A stretch of DNA of 64,000 nt, from the NCBI GenBank assembly GCA_964494205.1, contig CAZBRD010000003.1, forward strand, positions 310,001 through 374,000, given 5' to 3'. A model generated the notes under the pieces. That model saw only the letters and a list, made by a program, of their open reading frames with translations. It was not told the DNA's origin and did no database searches. Source of the DNA: JBBTCX01 sp964494205 (GTDB lineage: Bacteria; Planctomycetota; Phycisphaerae; UBA1845). The translations under genes and the position numbers were made by a program. Positions 51,358 to 58,573 of this stretch are shown one piece after another; position 1 is the first letter of the stretch, and every line of letters begins with the position of its first letter.

Positions 51358-51576
51358 ATGGTGATTAGTATTTGGTATCCATTTGTCGGTACGATTGCGT
51401 TCTCAATTATGAGTGGCTTATTCTTTGCCTTCATTAACGTCTTTGATCCAAACTATTCACTAAAGCAAAAGATCGCCAAAGGGGTACAGGCATTCATTCT
51501 CGGATTTCTTGTTACTATACCCATCGGGTTCTTCTTCAGCCTATTATATGAGTACTGCCCTTGGGTATTTCCGTAA
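51358..51576 (+). CDS. Small two-helix membrane protein (prophage cargo)
   Basis: 72 residues with two strong membrane helices (about 3-26 and 43-64, 'WYPFVGTIAFSIMSGLFF' and 'AFILGFLVTIPIGFFFSLL') joined by a polar loop 'DPNYSLKQKIAKGV'. The ATG 51358 has no good ribosome site. Holin-like by size and topology, but no lysozyme gene is nearby, so that idea is weak. Confidence 0.5.
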   Translation: MVISIWYPFVGTIAFSIMSGLFFAFINVFDPNYSLKQKIAKGVQAFILGFLVTIPIGFFFSLLYEYCPWVFP

Positions 51577-51731
51577 CAAGTTCTGCGGAGATCGCCCTAA
51601 TTCCGACTTCGCAAATCCAGTCCAGACTTTAATCATATATTCGCCAGAAAATAGACAGAAAAAGGTTGCTGCTTGCGTCCGAACGCGCTAGGTTCCCCGA
51701 TAGCGAATAACCGCTAAAAGGAGCCCAAAAA

Positions 51732-52346
51732 ATGAAACCCAAGCCAAAGCTGGCGGCCTATGTGAGGGTGAGTACAGACAACAAATCCCAGACAACGGAA
51801 TCGCAGAGATACGCCATCAAACAATGGGCGAAACTCAATCACGTCAATACGTCAGAGTTGAAATGGTTCGAAGATAAACAATCCGGCTCTACCATCGATC
51901 GCCCTGAGCTAAAGAAACTCTTGTGGCAAATCGATCGCGGCAGGATAGATTGCCTCGTCGTTTTCAGGCTTGATCGACTCGCCCGAAACACCCGCGATGG
52001 CCTACAAATCCTCGCAGACTTAGGCAACAAAGGTATTCGCGTTGTCTCGATTTCTGAGAACATCGACTTCAACAACTCAACCGGCAGACTCATCGCGTCA
52101 ATTCTACTCAGCGTTGCCAGCTTCGAACGCGAAGTTCTGAAAGAACGCATCAAAGCAGGCATGGAATCAGCCAAACAACGCGGGATCCATGTAGGCCGCA
52201 AACGAAATCCAACGAAGTATCTTGAAGTTCAAAAAATGCGGCAAAAAGGTATGTCGGTTATCGATATCGCCGACAAACTCAAAATCCGCAGACAATCAGT
52301 TTATTATTTGTTGGAACAAGGAGTCAGCCTGAAAGAAGCTGTATAG
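51732..52346 (+). CDS. Serine recombinase (resolvase/invertase family)
   Basis: 204 residues; start supported by AAAAGGAG eight bases upstream. The N-terminal catalytic domain reads 'LAAYVRVSTDNKSQTTESQR' with the nucleophile Ser in RVST, 'KQSGSTIDRPELKKLLW', 'VFRLDRLARNTRDGLQIL' with the conserved Arg pair, and 'IDFNNSTGRLIASILLSVAS FEREVLKERI' (two pieces). The C-terminus has the small helix-turn-helix 'MRQKGMSVIDIADKLKIRRQ'. Size and layout fit DNA invertases and resolvases rather than large serine integrases, so it probably inverts or resolves a segment, or acts as a cargo regulator. Confidence 0.92.
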   Translation: MKPKPKLAAYVRVSTDNKSQTTESQRYAIKQWAKLNHVNTSELKWFEDKQSGSTIDRPELKKLLWQIDRGRIDCLVVFRLDRLARNTRDGLQILADLGNKGIRVVSISENIDFNNSTGRLIASILLSVASFEREVLKERIKAGMESAKQRGIHVGRKRNPTKYLEVQKMRQKGMSVIDIADKLKIRRQSVYYLLEQGVSLKEAV

Positions 52347-52368
52347 TCTGTTGCATATTTATTTCCTG

Positions 52369-52416
52369 CCAAAGAGCCAACAAGCGAACCAACCCGTTTG
52401 TTGGCTCTTTGGTTTT
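52369..52416 (+). terminator. Intrinsic terminator after the serine recombinase
   Basis: A 15-bp perfect stem CCAAAGAGCCAACAA (52369-52383) / TTGTTGGCTCTTTGG (52398-52412) followed by TTTT, 22 bases past the stop. Confidence 0.8.
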
Positions 52417-52460
52417 CCGCCCAAAAAAGGAATCGGCTGTATCAACAAGTATAATGCAAG

Positions 52461-53366
52461 GTGATCAATTTACTTGAAGCTATCAAAACAACTATCGAAC
52501 GATTCATCGTTGGCAGAATCGCCATCACAACCAACTTATTAACCGGCGATACTCAAATCACCGTTACTTCAACTCGCCGATTCAAATTGAACGATAGACT
52601 CGCGATACTCAACAAACCGCAACCAGATCAACCAACAACAGCAGAAATCAAACAAATCACTTGCATCCCCGACAATCGAACCATCATCATCGATGAGCCA
52701 CTATCACGCGATTATCCGCTAATAACGTCAGCTATCGAAAAAACTCATTACGGTAGCTTTCTGGATGGTATCTACCTGGGAAATCCTCAGAGCCTGCCGA
52801 ACTATCCGGCAATTACTATCGAACTTGAATCAAAACAGAACGAACCACTCACCCTCGAAAATACGACAGAGACTTACAACGTCTTAATCACCGTCTATTC
52901 ACTCGCATCAGATTTTGAGTCGCAATACAAGACCATGCTTCACTACGCCAGCGAGATCGAACACTCACTTTTCAGAACGATGCATCCGCTTGTCCAGCCG
53001 TATCGAGCATTGACGCTAGCTGAAAACGTGGAACCAACAGATTCGCTAATTCGTATCACCGAAGATTGTCACTTACCGCGTAATACGATTCTGTTCTTAG
53101 AATCCGTTGATAACACCCGACAAGTGAGAGTCAAAGACAATCTTGGTAATAACATCGTTCAGCTAACAGAGCCAACAGGTAACTCATTTGCTGTGAACGA
53201 TTCAGTAATTCAACCTGGCAGATGGTTCTACGTAACCTATTGCGAACAAATCAACGTAGGAACAATCAACTCAACAGATGGAGTCTTAAAGATGGCTCAA
53301 CTCAGATACATTTGCAAAGAAGAACGAAGGAGATTTGGAAAGAATGACCCGCTCTACGTTCACTAA
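52461..53366 (+). CDS. Putative tail-completion/tail-terminator-like protein
   Basis: 301 residues from GTG 52461 with no clear ribosome site. The central part 'NYPAITIELESKQNEPLTLE' and 'TETYNVLITVYSLASDFESQ' followed by 'YASEIEHSLF' matches the layout of gpU/DUF3168-type tail-terminator proteins: a measured value, strands, then a helix carrying a Tyr/His. Repeated 'DSLIRITEDCHLP' and 'LNDRLAILNKPQP' text near both ends resembles small beta-barrel domains duplicated around it. Assigned from layout, not from a clear signature. It is on the opposite strand from the head operon, next to the recombinase. Confidence 0.5.
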   Translation: MINLLEAIKTTIERFIVGRIAITTNLLTGDTQITVTSTRRFKLNDRLAILNKPQPDQPTTAEIKQITCIPDNRTIIIDEPLSRDYPLITSAIEKTHYGSFLDGIYLGNPQSLPNYPAITIELESKQNEPLTLENTTETYNVLITVYSLASDFESQYKTMLHYASEIEHSLFRTMHPLVQPYRALTLAENVEPTDSLIRITEDCHLPRNTILFLESVDNTRQVRVKDNLGNNIVQLTEPTGNSFAVNDSVIQPGRWFYVTYCEQINVGTINSTDGVLKMAQLRYICKEERRRFGKNDPLYVH

Positions 53367-53748
53367 GAACAAGATACCCAAAGAGTTTCTATCAACCCCA
53401 CTCGTTTACTTGCCATGCAAGAACAAACAATGCGGCAATTGCTTTTGGATCCCGCAAGATGTAGCCCAAGCGAAATACTTCAAAGAAACAACGATTTGGG
53501 ATTGCGATCACTGTCATGCAGAGAACGATCTTAGCTTAATGCCAAATCACGAGTTTAAGAACGTCATCAACAGCCCCCGAACCATTAGCGTTACTCAACC
53601 ACCATCAAAAGAGAAGAGTAAAGTAATTCAATTCGCAGCACAAATCCGAAGGTATCGAATGATGAATTGGGATTCTCAGCGAATCGCTAGAATCCTACGG
53701 TTAAGCCCTAAAGAAGTTAGACAATTCTGTAGCGAGCAAGGTATCTGA
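53344..53748 (+). CDS. Zinc-ribbon plus helix-turn-helix protein
   Basis: 134 residues from ATG 53344; TTG 53335 is an alternative that lies only two bases from AAGGAG (53327-53332), a spacing too short. It overlaps the preceding gene by 23 bp. Two CxxC pairs ('CGNCFW' and 'CDHCHAE') form a ribbon in residues 1-60, and the C-terminus 'RYRMMNWDSQRIARILRLSP' continues as a compact HTH of the sigma-region-4/LuxR type. A phage transcriptional regulator is the natural guess. Confidence 0.6.
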   Translation: MTRSTFTKNKIPKEFLSTPLVYLPCKNKQCGNCFWIPQDVAQAKYFKETTIWDCDHCHAENDLSLMPNHEFKNVINSPRTISVTQPPSKEKSKVIQFAAQIRRYRMMNWDSQRIARILRLSPKEVRQFCSEQGI

Positions 53749-53944
53749 AAATACCGTGGAAAATGCAGTAGAAAATACTGGCGTTTTTCACGCAAGAACA
53801 GCTCAAAAGTTCAACATCAAAAAACGCATACTTTGACCATGTAGTTGTTGACAGTGCCATCGGAGGGCACTAGGAGCCAGAAAAAGGAATACCTTTGGCA
53901 TACAAACTCGCAAAAGCTCCGCTACCAGAAACCCCTCTGAACCC

Positions 53945-54047
53945 TTCATCTGGCATCAAAGTAGCCTTGAGAAACCCTGTCCCGCTACGTCATGCCAGAT
54001 GAATAACTTGAGCGAATGACAGAAGAAGGTCATCGATGACAGATGAA
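53945..54047 (+). repeat. Iteron-like cluster of ATGMCAGAWGAA repeats
   Basis: ATGCCAGATGAA at 53992-54003, ATGACAGAAGAA at 54016-54027 and ATGACAGATGAA at 54036-54047 are direct repeats, and TTCATCTGGCAT at 53945-53956 is the exact inverted copy of the first. They lie in the 399-bp gap between convergent phage genes, which also holds a short hairpin AGTGCC / GGCACT near 53853-53871. They may be binding sites for a regulator, a replication initiator or the serine recombinase. Confidence 0.55.
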
Positions 54048-54147
54048 TCAAAAAACGAAAAGTAGGGGGGCGAAAAACGGACGCAGCCAGTTCAGACGCT
54101 GAAAATTATTTTCTATTCTTTGGTCAAAGCAAAAGGAATCCTGTTGC

Positions 54148-55245
54148 TTAACTTGAGTTGCTGCTTGAGTTGGATGCATTTGAAGTATCTGAAACAGTTT
54201 CTATTGCAAGTTGGAACTTGCATGGAAAGCTAGCTATCGGTTTATCCGAATCAATCGGATAGATCAACGAAAACGGATTGTAGAACATGGGGCTGTTGGT
54301 TGCCGCGTTGTGAATCTGAATCAATCTTGTTTCGATGAACGTAGCGATATCGCCTAAAGGTGGAAGTACCAAATCTTGCAAGGTCCAGTATTCATCGTTT
54401 CGTTCGAAAATGAAAACGGTACGCTTGTAACTCGCATCTTCGCTCGCGTTAGCTGGCGTGAATAATGCCCATAAGCGTTGTAAATCACTGTGAAACTCAG
54501 CAGGCAGTATCAGACTAGCGGTACTCTGATAGCTGATGACGTTGTTTCGATGCGTGAAAGAAGTGGTTACTTCGTCAACTTCCGGTTGAAAACTGCCTCT
54601 AATCCAAATCTCACTCAATGAGTAACCCCAAAGGTGATTGTTCGGATTCAACCGCTCACAAGGATCATTTTGCGTAATGAATCGAAAACTTCCGTTTTCA
54701 AGGTTTCTTGGCTTGGATTCAACGATAACTGTTGAGTCTGTTGAGTTGTACGGTATCGGGTCGAACCTGAGTAATTTGATTGGTTCGGTGCTCCTAAGTA
54801 TCTGATCAGAGAAAACAGCCGTTTGACTCGTAAATCTTGATGGAAACTCACTTTCACGGTCTTGGCGTGAACCAACTGTCGCAAAACTCAATAACAAGTC
54901 ACTGGTGCCACTTCCACCATCAACCCTTAGAGTCAGTACCCACAAGCGATTTCCTGCGTCTGGATAGCCTGTAATCGTTAATACAAGGGTATCTGTTGTT
55001 CCGCCTTCGCCGATGGAACCACCTTGCGGCAATTCCACGTAAGAGAAGTCAAAATCATTCAGATTATCCTTGAGAAGAGTGAAACTATAGTCAATTGACC
55101 CGCCATCGTTACCAAGTCTGAAACTGGCAGAACTTGACTTGTCCGCGAAGATTTCGCCCAAATCGAGATTTGTAATTTGATTCGCAAGAGCTTCATCAGC
55201 GGCATTACTCAAATCGTTGGCTGCGATGAAAAAAAGGTCACTCAT
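54148..55245 (-). CDS. Phage structural protein, probably tail or neck
   Basis: 365 residues from ATG 55245, chosen because it overlaps the upstream stop by 8 bp; the longer ORF start is redundant. No membrane helix; rich in beta strands with Ser/Asn/Asp ('FSYVELPQGGSIGEGGTTDT', 'WIRGSFQPEVDEVTTSFTHR'), a composition typical of virion surface proteins. It is the last gene of the head operon, after the connector genes. The exact role cannot be named. The C-terminus is a Ser/Asn stretch. Confidence 0.6.
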   Translation of the reverse strand: MSDLFFIAANDLSNAADEALANQITNLDLGEIFADKSSSASFRLGNDGGSIDYSFTLLKDNLNDFDFSYVELPQGGSIGEGGTTDTLVLTITGYPDAGNRLWVLTLRVDGGSGTSDLLLSFATVGSRQDRESEFPSRFTSQTAVFSDQILRSTEPIKLLRFDPIPYNSTDSTVIVESKPRNLENGSFRFITQNDPCERLNPNNHLWGYSLSEIWIRGSFQPEVDEVTTSFTHRNNVISYQSTASLILPAEFHSDLQRLWALFTPANASEDASYKRTVFIFERNDEYWTLQDLVLPPLGDIATFIETRLIQIHNAATNSPMFYNPFSLIYPIDSDKPIASFPCKFQLAIETVSDTSNASNSSSNSS

Positions 55246-55519
55246 AAGCTTTTTGCATGGCCATGCGAAAATCGATGCATTCAAAGAGTGAGTCAACTTC
55301 ATCGATGACGGATTCGACTAGTTCGAAGATTTCAAAAGAATCTGCGTTACTAAGTACCCATGACAGCCATTGATGGATTTCGTAGAGCCGCAAGGCTTTT
55401 TCAACCATGTTGCAATCATTCGTCCAATCCTTAACCGCGTCTTCGATTGCGAGGATTTCTTTTTGCAACTTGCGAAAGTCGCGATCGAACAATTGGAAGT
55501 CGGTTTGATCGTTAAACAT
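55238..55519 (-). CDS. Small acidic helical phage protein
   Basis: 93 residues, strongly acidic and helical ('FRKLQKEILAIEDAVKDWTN', 'LVESVIDEVDSLFECIDF'). It overlaps its neighbours by 8 bp on both sides, so it belongs to the head operon. Position between connector and structural gene suggests a head-completion or chaperone role; no family recognised. Confidence 0.6.
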   Translation of the reverse strand: MFNDQTDFQLFDRDFRKLQKEILAIEDAVKDWTNDCNMVEKALRLYEIHQWLSWVLSNADSFEIFELVESVIDEVDSLFECIDFRMAMQKAYE

Positions 55520-56057
55520 AGTTGCCGCAACTATCCCAGTAATCAGAGCGTAAGCATCGAGACTTTGAAAGTCGGGGTTCCTCGGTCCCGATGCTCACGC
55601 TATAAGGTTTACCGATCAAAAGTGAGATACCGATATCATGCATTTTGACTGCTTGATCACGCAAGAAATCCATCTTGCTGTTCAAACCAAGTGGGGGAGG
55701 AGTATCTGCTCCTAATTGCACGTTACCAACCCCAACAAGATTTGCATCCGTTGAAAGGATACCGAGACGTTCTGCGTAGAAGTGATAGAGCCTGCTTGTT
55801 GCGAGGTACAACTCAGCTTCTTTGATGATAGGTAATCGTTCGCCAAACTCGCTGTTAGTTTTGCCTTTGGTTCGATCCAAGATTTCCGCCCGAGCATTAT
55901 CAAGAGCCATTTCAAATTGACTCTTACGAAACAGCGGACGAGTACCTTCAGGATCACCTTCGCGAAACGAACTAAAGGTTATCAATTCTTGAACGGTATT
56001 GAGCGGATCAAACGAGGTATCTTCTTCGGTAACGACTAGTTCTAGTTCGATCGCCAT
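55512..56057 (-). CDS. Putative head-tail connector/adaptor protein
   Basis: 181 residues. Helical and charged: 'VQELITFSSFREGDPEGTRP', 'MALDNARAEILDRTKGKTNS' and a long C-terminal helix. It follows the capsid gene in the usual adaptor position. Overlaps the downstream gene by 8 bp and the tiny acidic gene upstream by 16 bp. Assignment rests mainly on gene order. Confidence 0.6.
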   Translation of the reverse strand: MAIELELVVTEEDTSFDPLNTVQELITFSSFREGDPEGTRPLFRKSQFEMALDNARAEILDRTKGKTNSEFGERLPIIKEAELYLATSRLYHFYAERLGILSTDANLVGVGNVQLGADTPPPLGLNSKMDFLRDQAVKMHDIGISLLIGKPYSVSIGTEEPRLSKSRCLRSDYWDSCGNYV

Positions 56058-56158
56058 TCGTCTAGTTCCTCGTCGATTTCGATAAGCTCATCGTCGTCGG
56101 GATCTTCATCAAGCAAATCCCAAATGTCGTCTAGCGTCATCTCTATGTAATCTGCCAT
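56042..56158 (-). CDS. 38-residue highly acidic protein between capsid and connector genes
   Basis: ATG 56158 to TAG 56042 with GGAGGAG just upstream. It begins MADYIEMTLDDIWDLLDEDP and ends in a run rich in Asp/Glu with WRSN; 18 of 38 residues are acidic. The reading frame differs from the connector, which it overlaps by 16 bp. It may be a small head-completion or decoy peptide; unknown function. Confidence 0.6.
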   Translation of the reverse strand: MADYIEMTLDDIWDLLDEDPDDDELIEIDEELDEWRSN

Positions 56159-56169
56159 CTTGCTCCTCC

Positions 56170-57297
56170 TTATGAACCACTCGTAACGCGAATCAAAGCT
56201 CTGCGATTTTGAACAGCAAAACCAACTCGCTCAAAAACCATGAAGTCTTCAACCCTTGCCGGATTATCAAACCAATTGCGTACCTGGAGTGGTTGTTTGG
56301 CGTTGATAGTTCCACCACCGCCAGCGTTGCGATCTACAAAGAAAATATCATCGGTATCAATCCACGAATTAACGTCGTCAGCATCGGTGAAGTAACCGAT
56401 ATTTGCCTTCCAAATCCGCACGCCAAGAAGAGGAACCTGCAACTCGCCAGTATCGAGAATCCTTGAGTTGCTCCAAATCTGTTGGTTTTGCAGAGTCGTA
56501 TTCTTGATGATGTTCCAATACGCTTTTGTATTCAAAATAACGTCGGTTGTTTTGAACTTGCCTAGCCTTTGAAGATGCTCGATTTGTTCCGTCGATGACG
56601 TAAACGGATTCGTTAGTTCGATACTACTGGTTGCTGCTGCAAATGGTTGAGTCATCCAAGTGATCACGCCATGTAAACCCTGCAAATCCAATTCGTCCGA
56701 AGTTTGCAAAGCGTTATTAAACGTCGTTGCGTTACTGCCCGATGTTGCTCGATGCAGAGAATCCATCCATAGCAAATCACGTTCAAGAGCAATCGAAGCA
56801 GCCATCGTATTAAGCTCTAATCGCATGGCGTCGAAACCCAGATCAAGCTTCTCTTCTTCGGTGACATAAGAGCGTAACCCATTGGTATAGAACGGGACTT
56901 CGTTCAATCTTCGTGAGCCGCGTTTTCTTTCGAACTCGGTATTCTCACCACCGCGTTGTGCTCGTTGAAAGTTTTCAAACTCGCGATACTTGAACGTCAA
57001 ACCAGTATTCACGCTGACTTGATTAGCGATGTTGCCTGCTACGCTCGCGTAAGAAACATGTTCAAGAATTGGCTCAAGGAATTGAACCGGTACAAAATCC
57101 GCAAACTCAGCAGTATTGTACATGCGTTGCGGCGAAAGATGATCGGATGCTACTCTCGCCTTGCATTGATCGTATTGCTCGCGTTTCTTCGGATCGTTCA
57201 TCAAACGCAGATAGTCATCTGTTGAAAAAACGTGATTGCTTGGCGTTGGATCACTGTTCCAATCCAAGCGTTGAAAGGTGTTGTCTTGGTATCTCAC
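56170..57297 (-). CDS. Major capsid protein
   Basis: 375 residues from GTG 57297 with GAGGTAAG upstream. 'MYNTAEFADFVPVQFLEPIL', 'NQVSVNTGLTFKYREFENFQ', 'ALERDLLWMDSLHRATSG', and a C-terminal beta-rich part with 'ILDTGELQVPLLGVRIWKAN' and 'YFTDADD' resemble HK97-type phage capsid proteins. Located right after the decoration and protease-like genes, the standard order. The size is normal. The domain call is by pattern and gene order together. Confidence 0.8.
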   Translation of the reverse strand: MRYQDNTFQRLDWNSDPTPSNHVFSTDDYLRLMNDPKKREQYDQCKARVASDHLSPQRMYNTAEFADFVPVQFLEPILEHVSYASVAGNIANQVSVNTGLTFKYREFENFQRAQRGGENTEFERKRGSRRLNEVPFYTNGLRSYVTEEEKLDLGFDAMRLELNTMAASIALERDLLWMDSLHRATSGSNATTFNNALQTSDELDLQGLHGVITWMTQPFAAATSSIELTNPFTSSTEQIEHLQRLGKFKTTDVILNTKAYWNIIKNTTLQNQQIWSNSRILDTGELQVPLLGVRIWKANIGYFTDADDVNSWIDTDDIFFVDRNAGGGGTINAKQPLQVRNWFDNPARVEDFMVFERVGFAVQNRRALIRVTSGS

Positions 57298-57304
57298 TTC
57301 TTAC

Positions 57305-57688
57305 TTACCTCGCGTATAAATAGATTTTGCATAAACCATCGTTGGCACTACCTGAGTTGAGAAAACAACCACAAGCCGTACCTGATGAGTATGTAGTAAT
57401 GGCTCCACTAGCATCACTCTGAAATTGATTGCCAGCGGCATAAGAGCTAACGCAATTGACGTTCTCGTAAACGCCAGAGTGCTTTGTTGAATGACAATCC
57501 CCAGCGAAGTTAAGAGCCTCGCCAGCTTCAACAGCTTGCAAGGCGATTCCATGACACGGCTCGCCTGCTCCTGTTGTCGTAACTTCATTCTCAGTTGACG
57601 AATATTTGAATAGATGATCTGCGGCGATAGCTACTTTCGCTCTAACATTTGAGCGAACGGGGCCGCTTGTTAAGGCTACTGTTCCCAT
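57305..57688 (-). CDS. Capsid decoration/cement protein (DUF2190-like)
   Basis: 127 residues, start overlapping the protease-like stop by one base (TAATG) with AGAGGAG upstream. Gly/Ala/Ser-rich beta text: 'VRAKVAIAADHLFKYSSTEN', 'GIALQAVEAGEALNFAGDCH'. The 'G.A...A..G......G' pattern is that of DUF2190-type cement proteins placed next to capsid genes. It has four Cys, unusual for the type. Decoration role is inferred. Confidence 0.7.
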   Translation of the reverse strand: MGTVALTSGPVRSNVRAKVAIAADHLFKYSSTENEVTTTGAGEPCHGIALQAVEAGEALNFAGDCHSTKHSGVYENVNCVSSYAAGNQFQSDASGAITTYSSGTACGCFLNSGSANDGLCKIYLYAR

Positions 57689-58563
57689 TAGTTCTTTCTC
57701 CTCTGATTGAAAATGTCTTTGACGTTTTTATAGACGGGTATTGATTCTTTCCGTGGCTCTTCGCTCATCTGAACGAGTTGCGATCCATCACCGATGGTTT
57801 CGCGGAAAGATTGTTCACTTATTCCCGCAAGTCGAAGCAATTCTTGAGCCGTCATTTTGTTGGCCATTTTCTTGACTTCTTCTGCATCTATTGCGGGGTT
57901 TTTTATTGAAAACCATTTGATAAACTCTTGTTCTGCGAAGCTTCGGTAAACGCGACCGTCATCCGCCAACAATCGCAGATTGGCTATCTCTTGAGCATGT
58001 ATCACGCCAGCGTTATCAACGGCTGGACGAGCAACAAACGAGAGATGAGCGGGTGTAAACTCTAGGTCTACGATATGACCATCTCGCGGTATATGACCTT
58101 GCGGGCAATCGGTACGTGAGTTGCCGACTAAATCGACGTTGCATTTAGAGCAAACTGATTTGATAGGCTCATAGGCACAACTCATCTCACGGTTGATACC
58201 GTTTTCGATCTTGCTGAGGATGTCTTTCAGGTCATCGGTTCTAACTGAGTAACCGCGTCCAAGCGTATAGACGCCATCTCCGCGAGTTTCGACGAAAGCG
58301 TTATAGATTCTGCCGATTTGATTCGTGACGGTCTTATCGTCGTGATCACGATACAGAATTGGCAAACCTACCCACTTATCAACCGCCTTCTTCTGCCCGT
58401 CTGAATGGATGACAGAATGATTGCGGTTGAGCTTGTCATTAGCGATGATGAAATCGAACGAAAGAACTTGATCGGGTTGCAAGTTTGGATTACCGGCAAC
58501 GGCTCTGATCTTATCCATGTTGGGTTGAGTATCGTAATAGCGTAACTGTACATCTCTTAGCAT
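57688..58563 (-). CDS. Prohead protease/scaffold-like protein with zinc ribbon
   Basis: 291 residues from ATG 58563, preceded by AAGGAG at good spacing; upstream in-frame sequence overlaps the portal gene and is not needed. 'SFDFIIANDKLNRNHSVIHS', 'GLPILYRDHDDKTVTNQIGR' and 'EMSCAYEPI' followed by 'EFTPAHLSFVARPAVDNAGV' follow the DUF2213/S78-type maturation-protein layout, with the Ser and His candidates conserved. Between them lies a CxxC...CxxxH ribbon ('VCSKCNVD...TDCPQGHIP') not usual in the family. C-terminal helices may act as scaffold. Which residues are catalytic is not certain. Confidence 0.7.
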   Translation of the reverse strand: MLRDVQLRYYDTQPNMDKIRAVAGNPNLQPDQVLSFDFIIANDKLNRNHSVIHSDGQKKAVDKWVGLPILYRDHDDKTVTNQIGRIYNAFVETRGDGVYTLGRGYSVRTDDLKDILSKIENGINREMSCAYEPIKSVCSKCNVDLVGNSRTDCPQGHIPRDGHIVDLEFTPAHLSFVARPAVDNAGVIHAQEIANLRLLADDGRVYRSFAEQEFIKWFSIKNPAIDAEEVKKMANKMTAQELLRLAGISEQSFRETIGDGSQLVQMSEEPRKESIPVYKNVKDIFNQRRKN

Positions 58564-58573
58564 GTAGGGCTCC

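Noticed and set aside
51358..51576. Holin
   Set aside because: Two helices and size fit, but no endolysin or spanin is adjacent and the gene is in the lysogenic arm.
53896..53915. Sigma-54 -24/-12 promoter in the phage gap (TTGGCAT...TCGCA)
   Set aside because: GG-to-GC spacing is one base too long and it faces no gene start.
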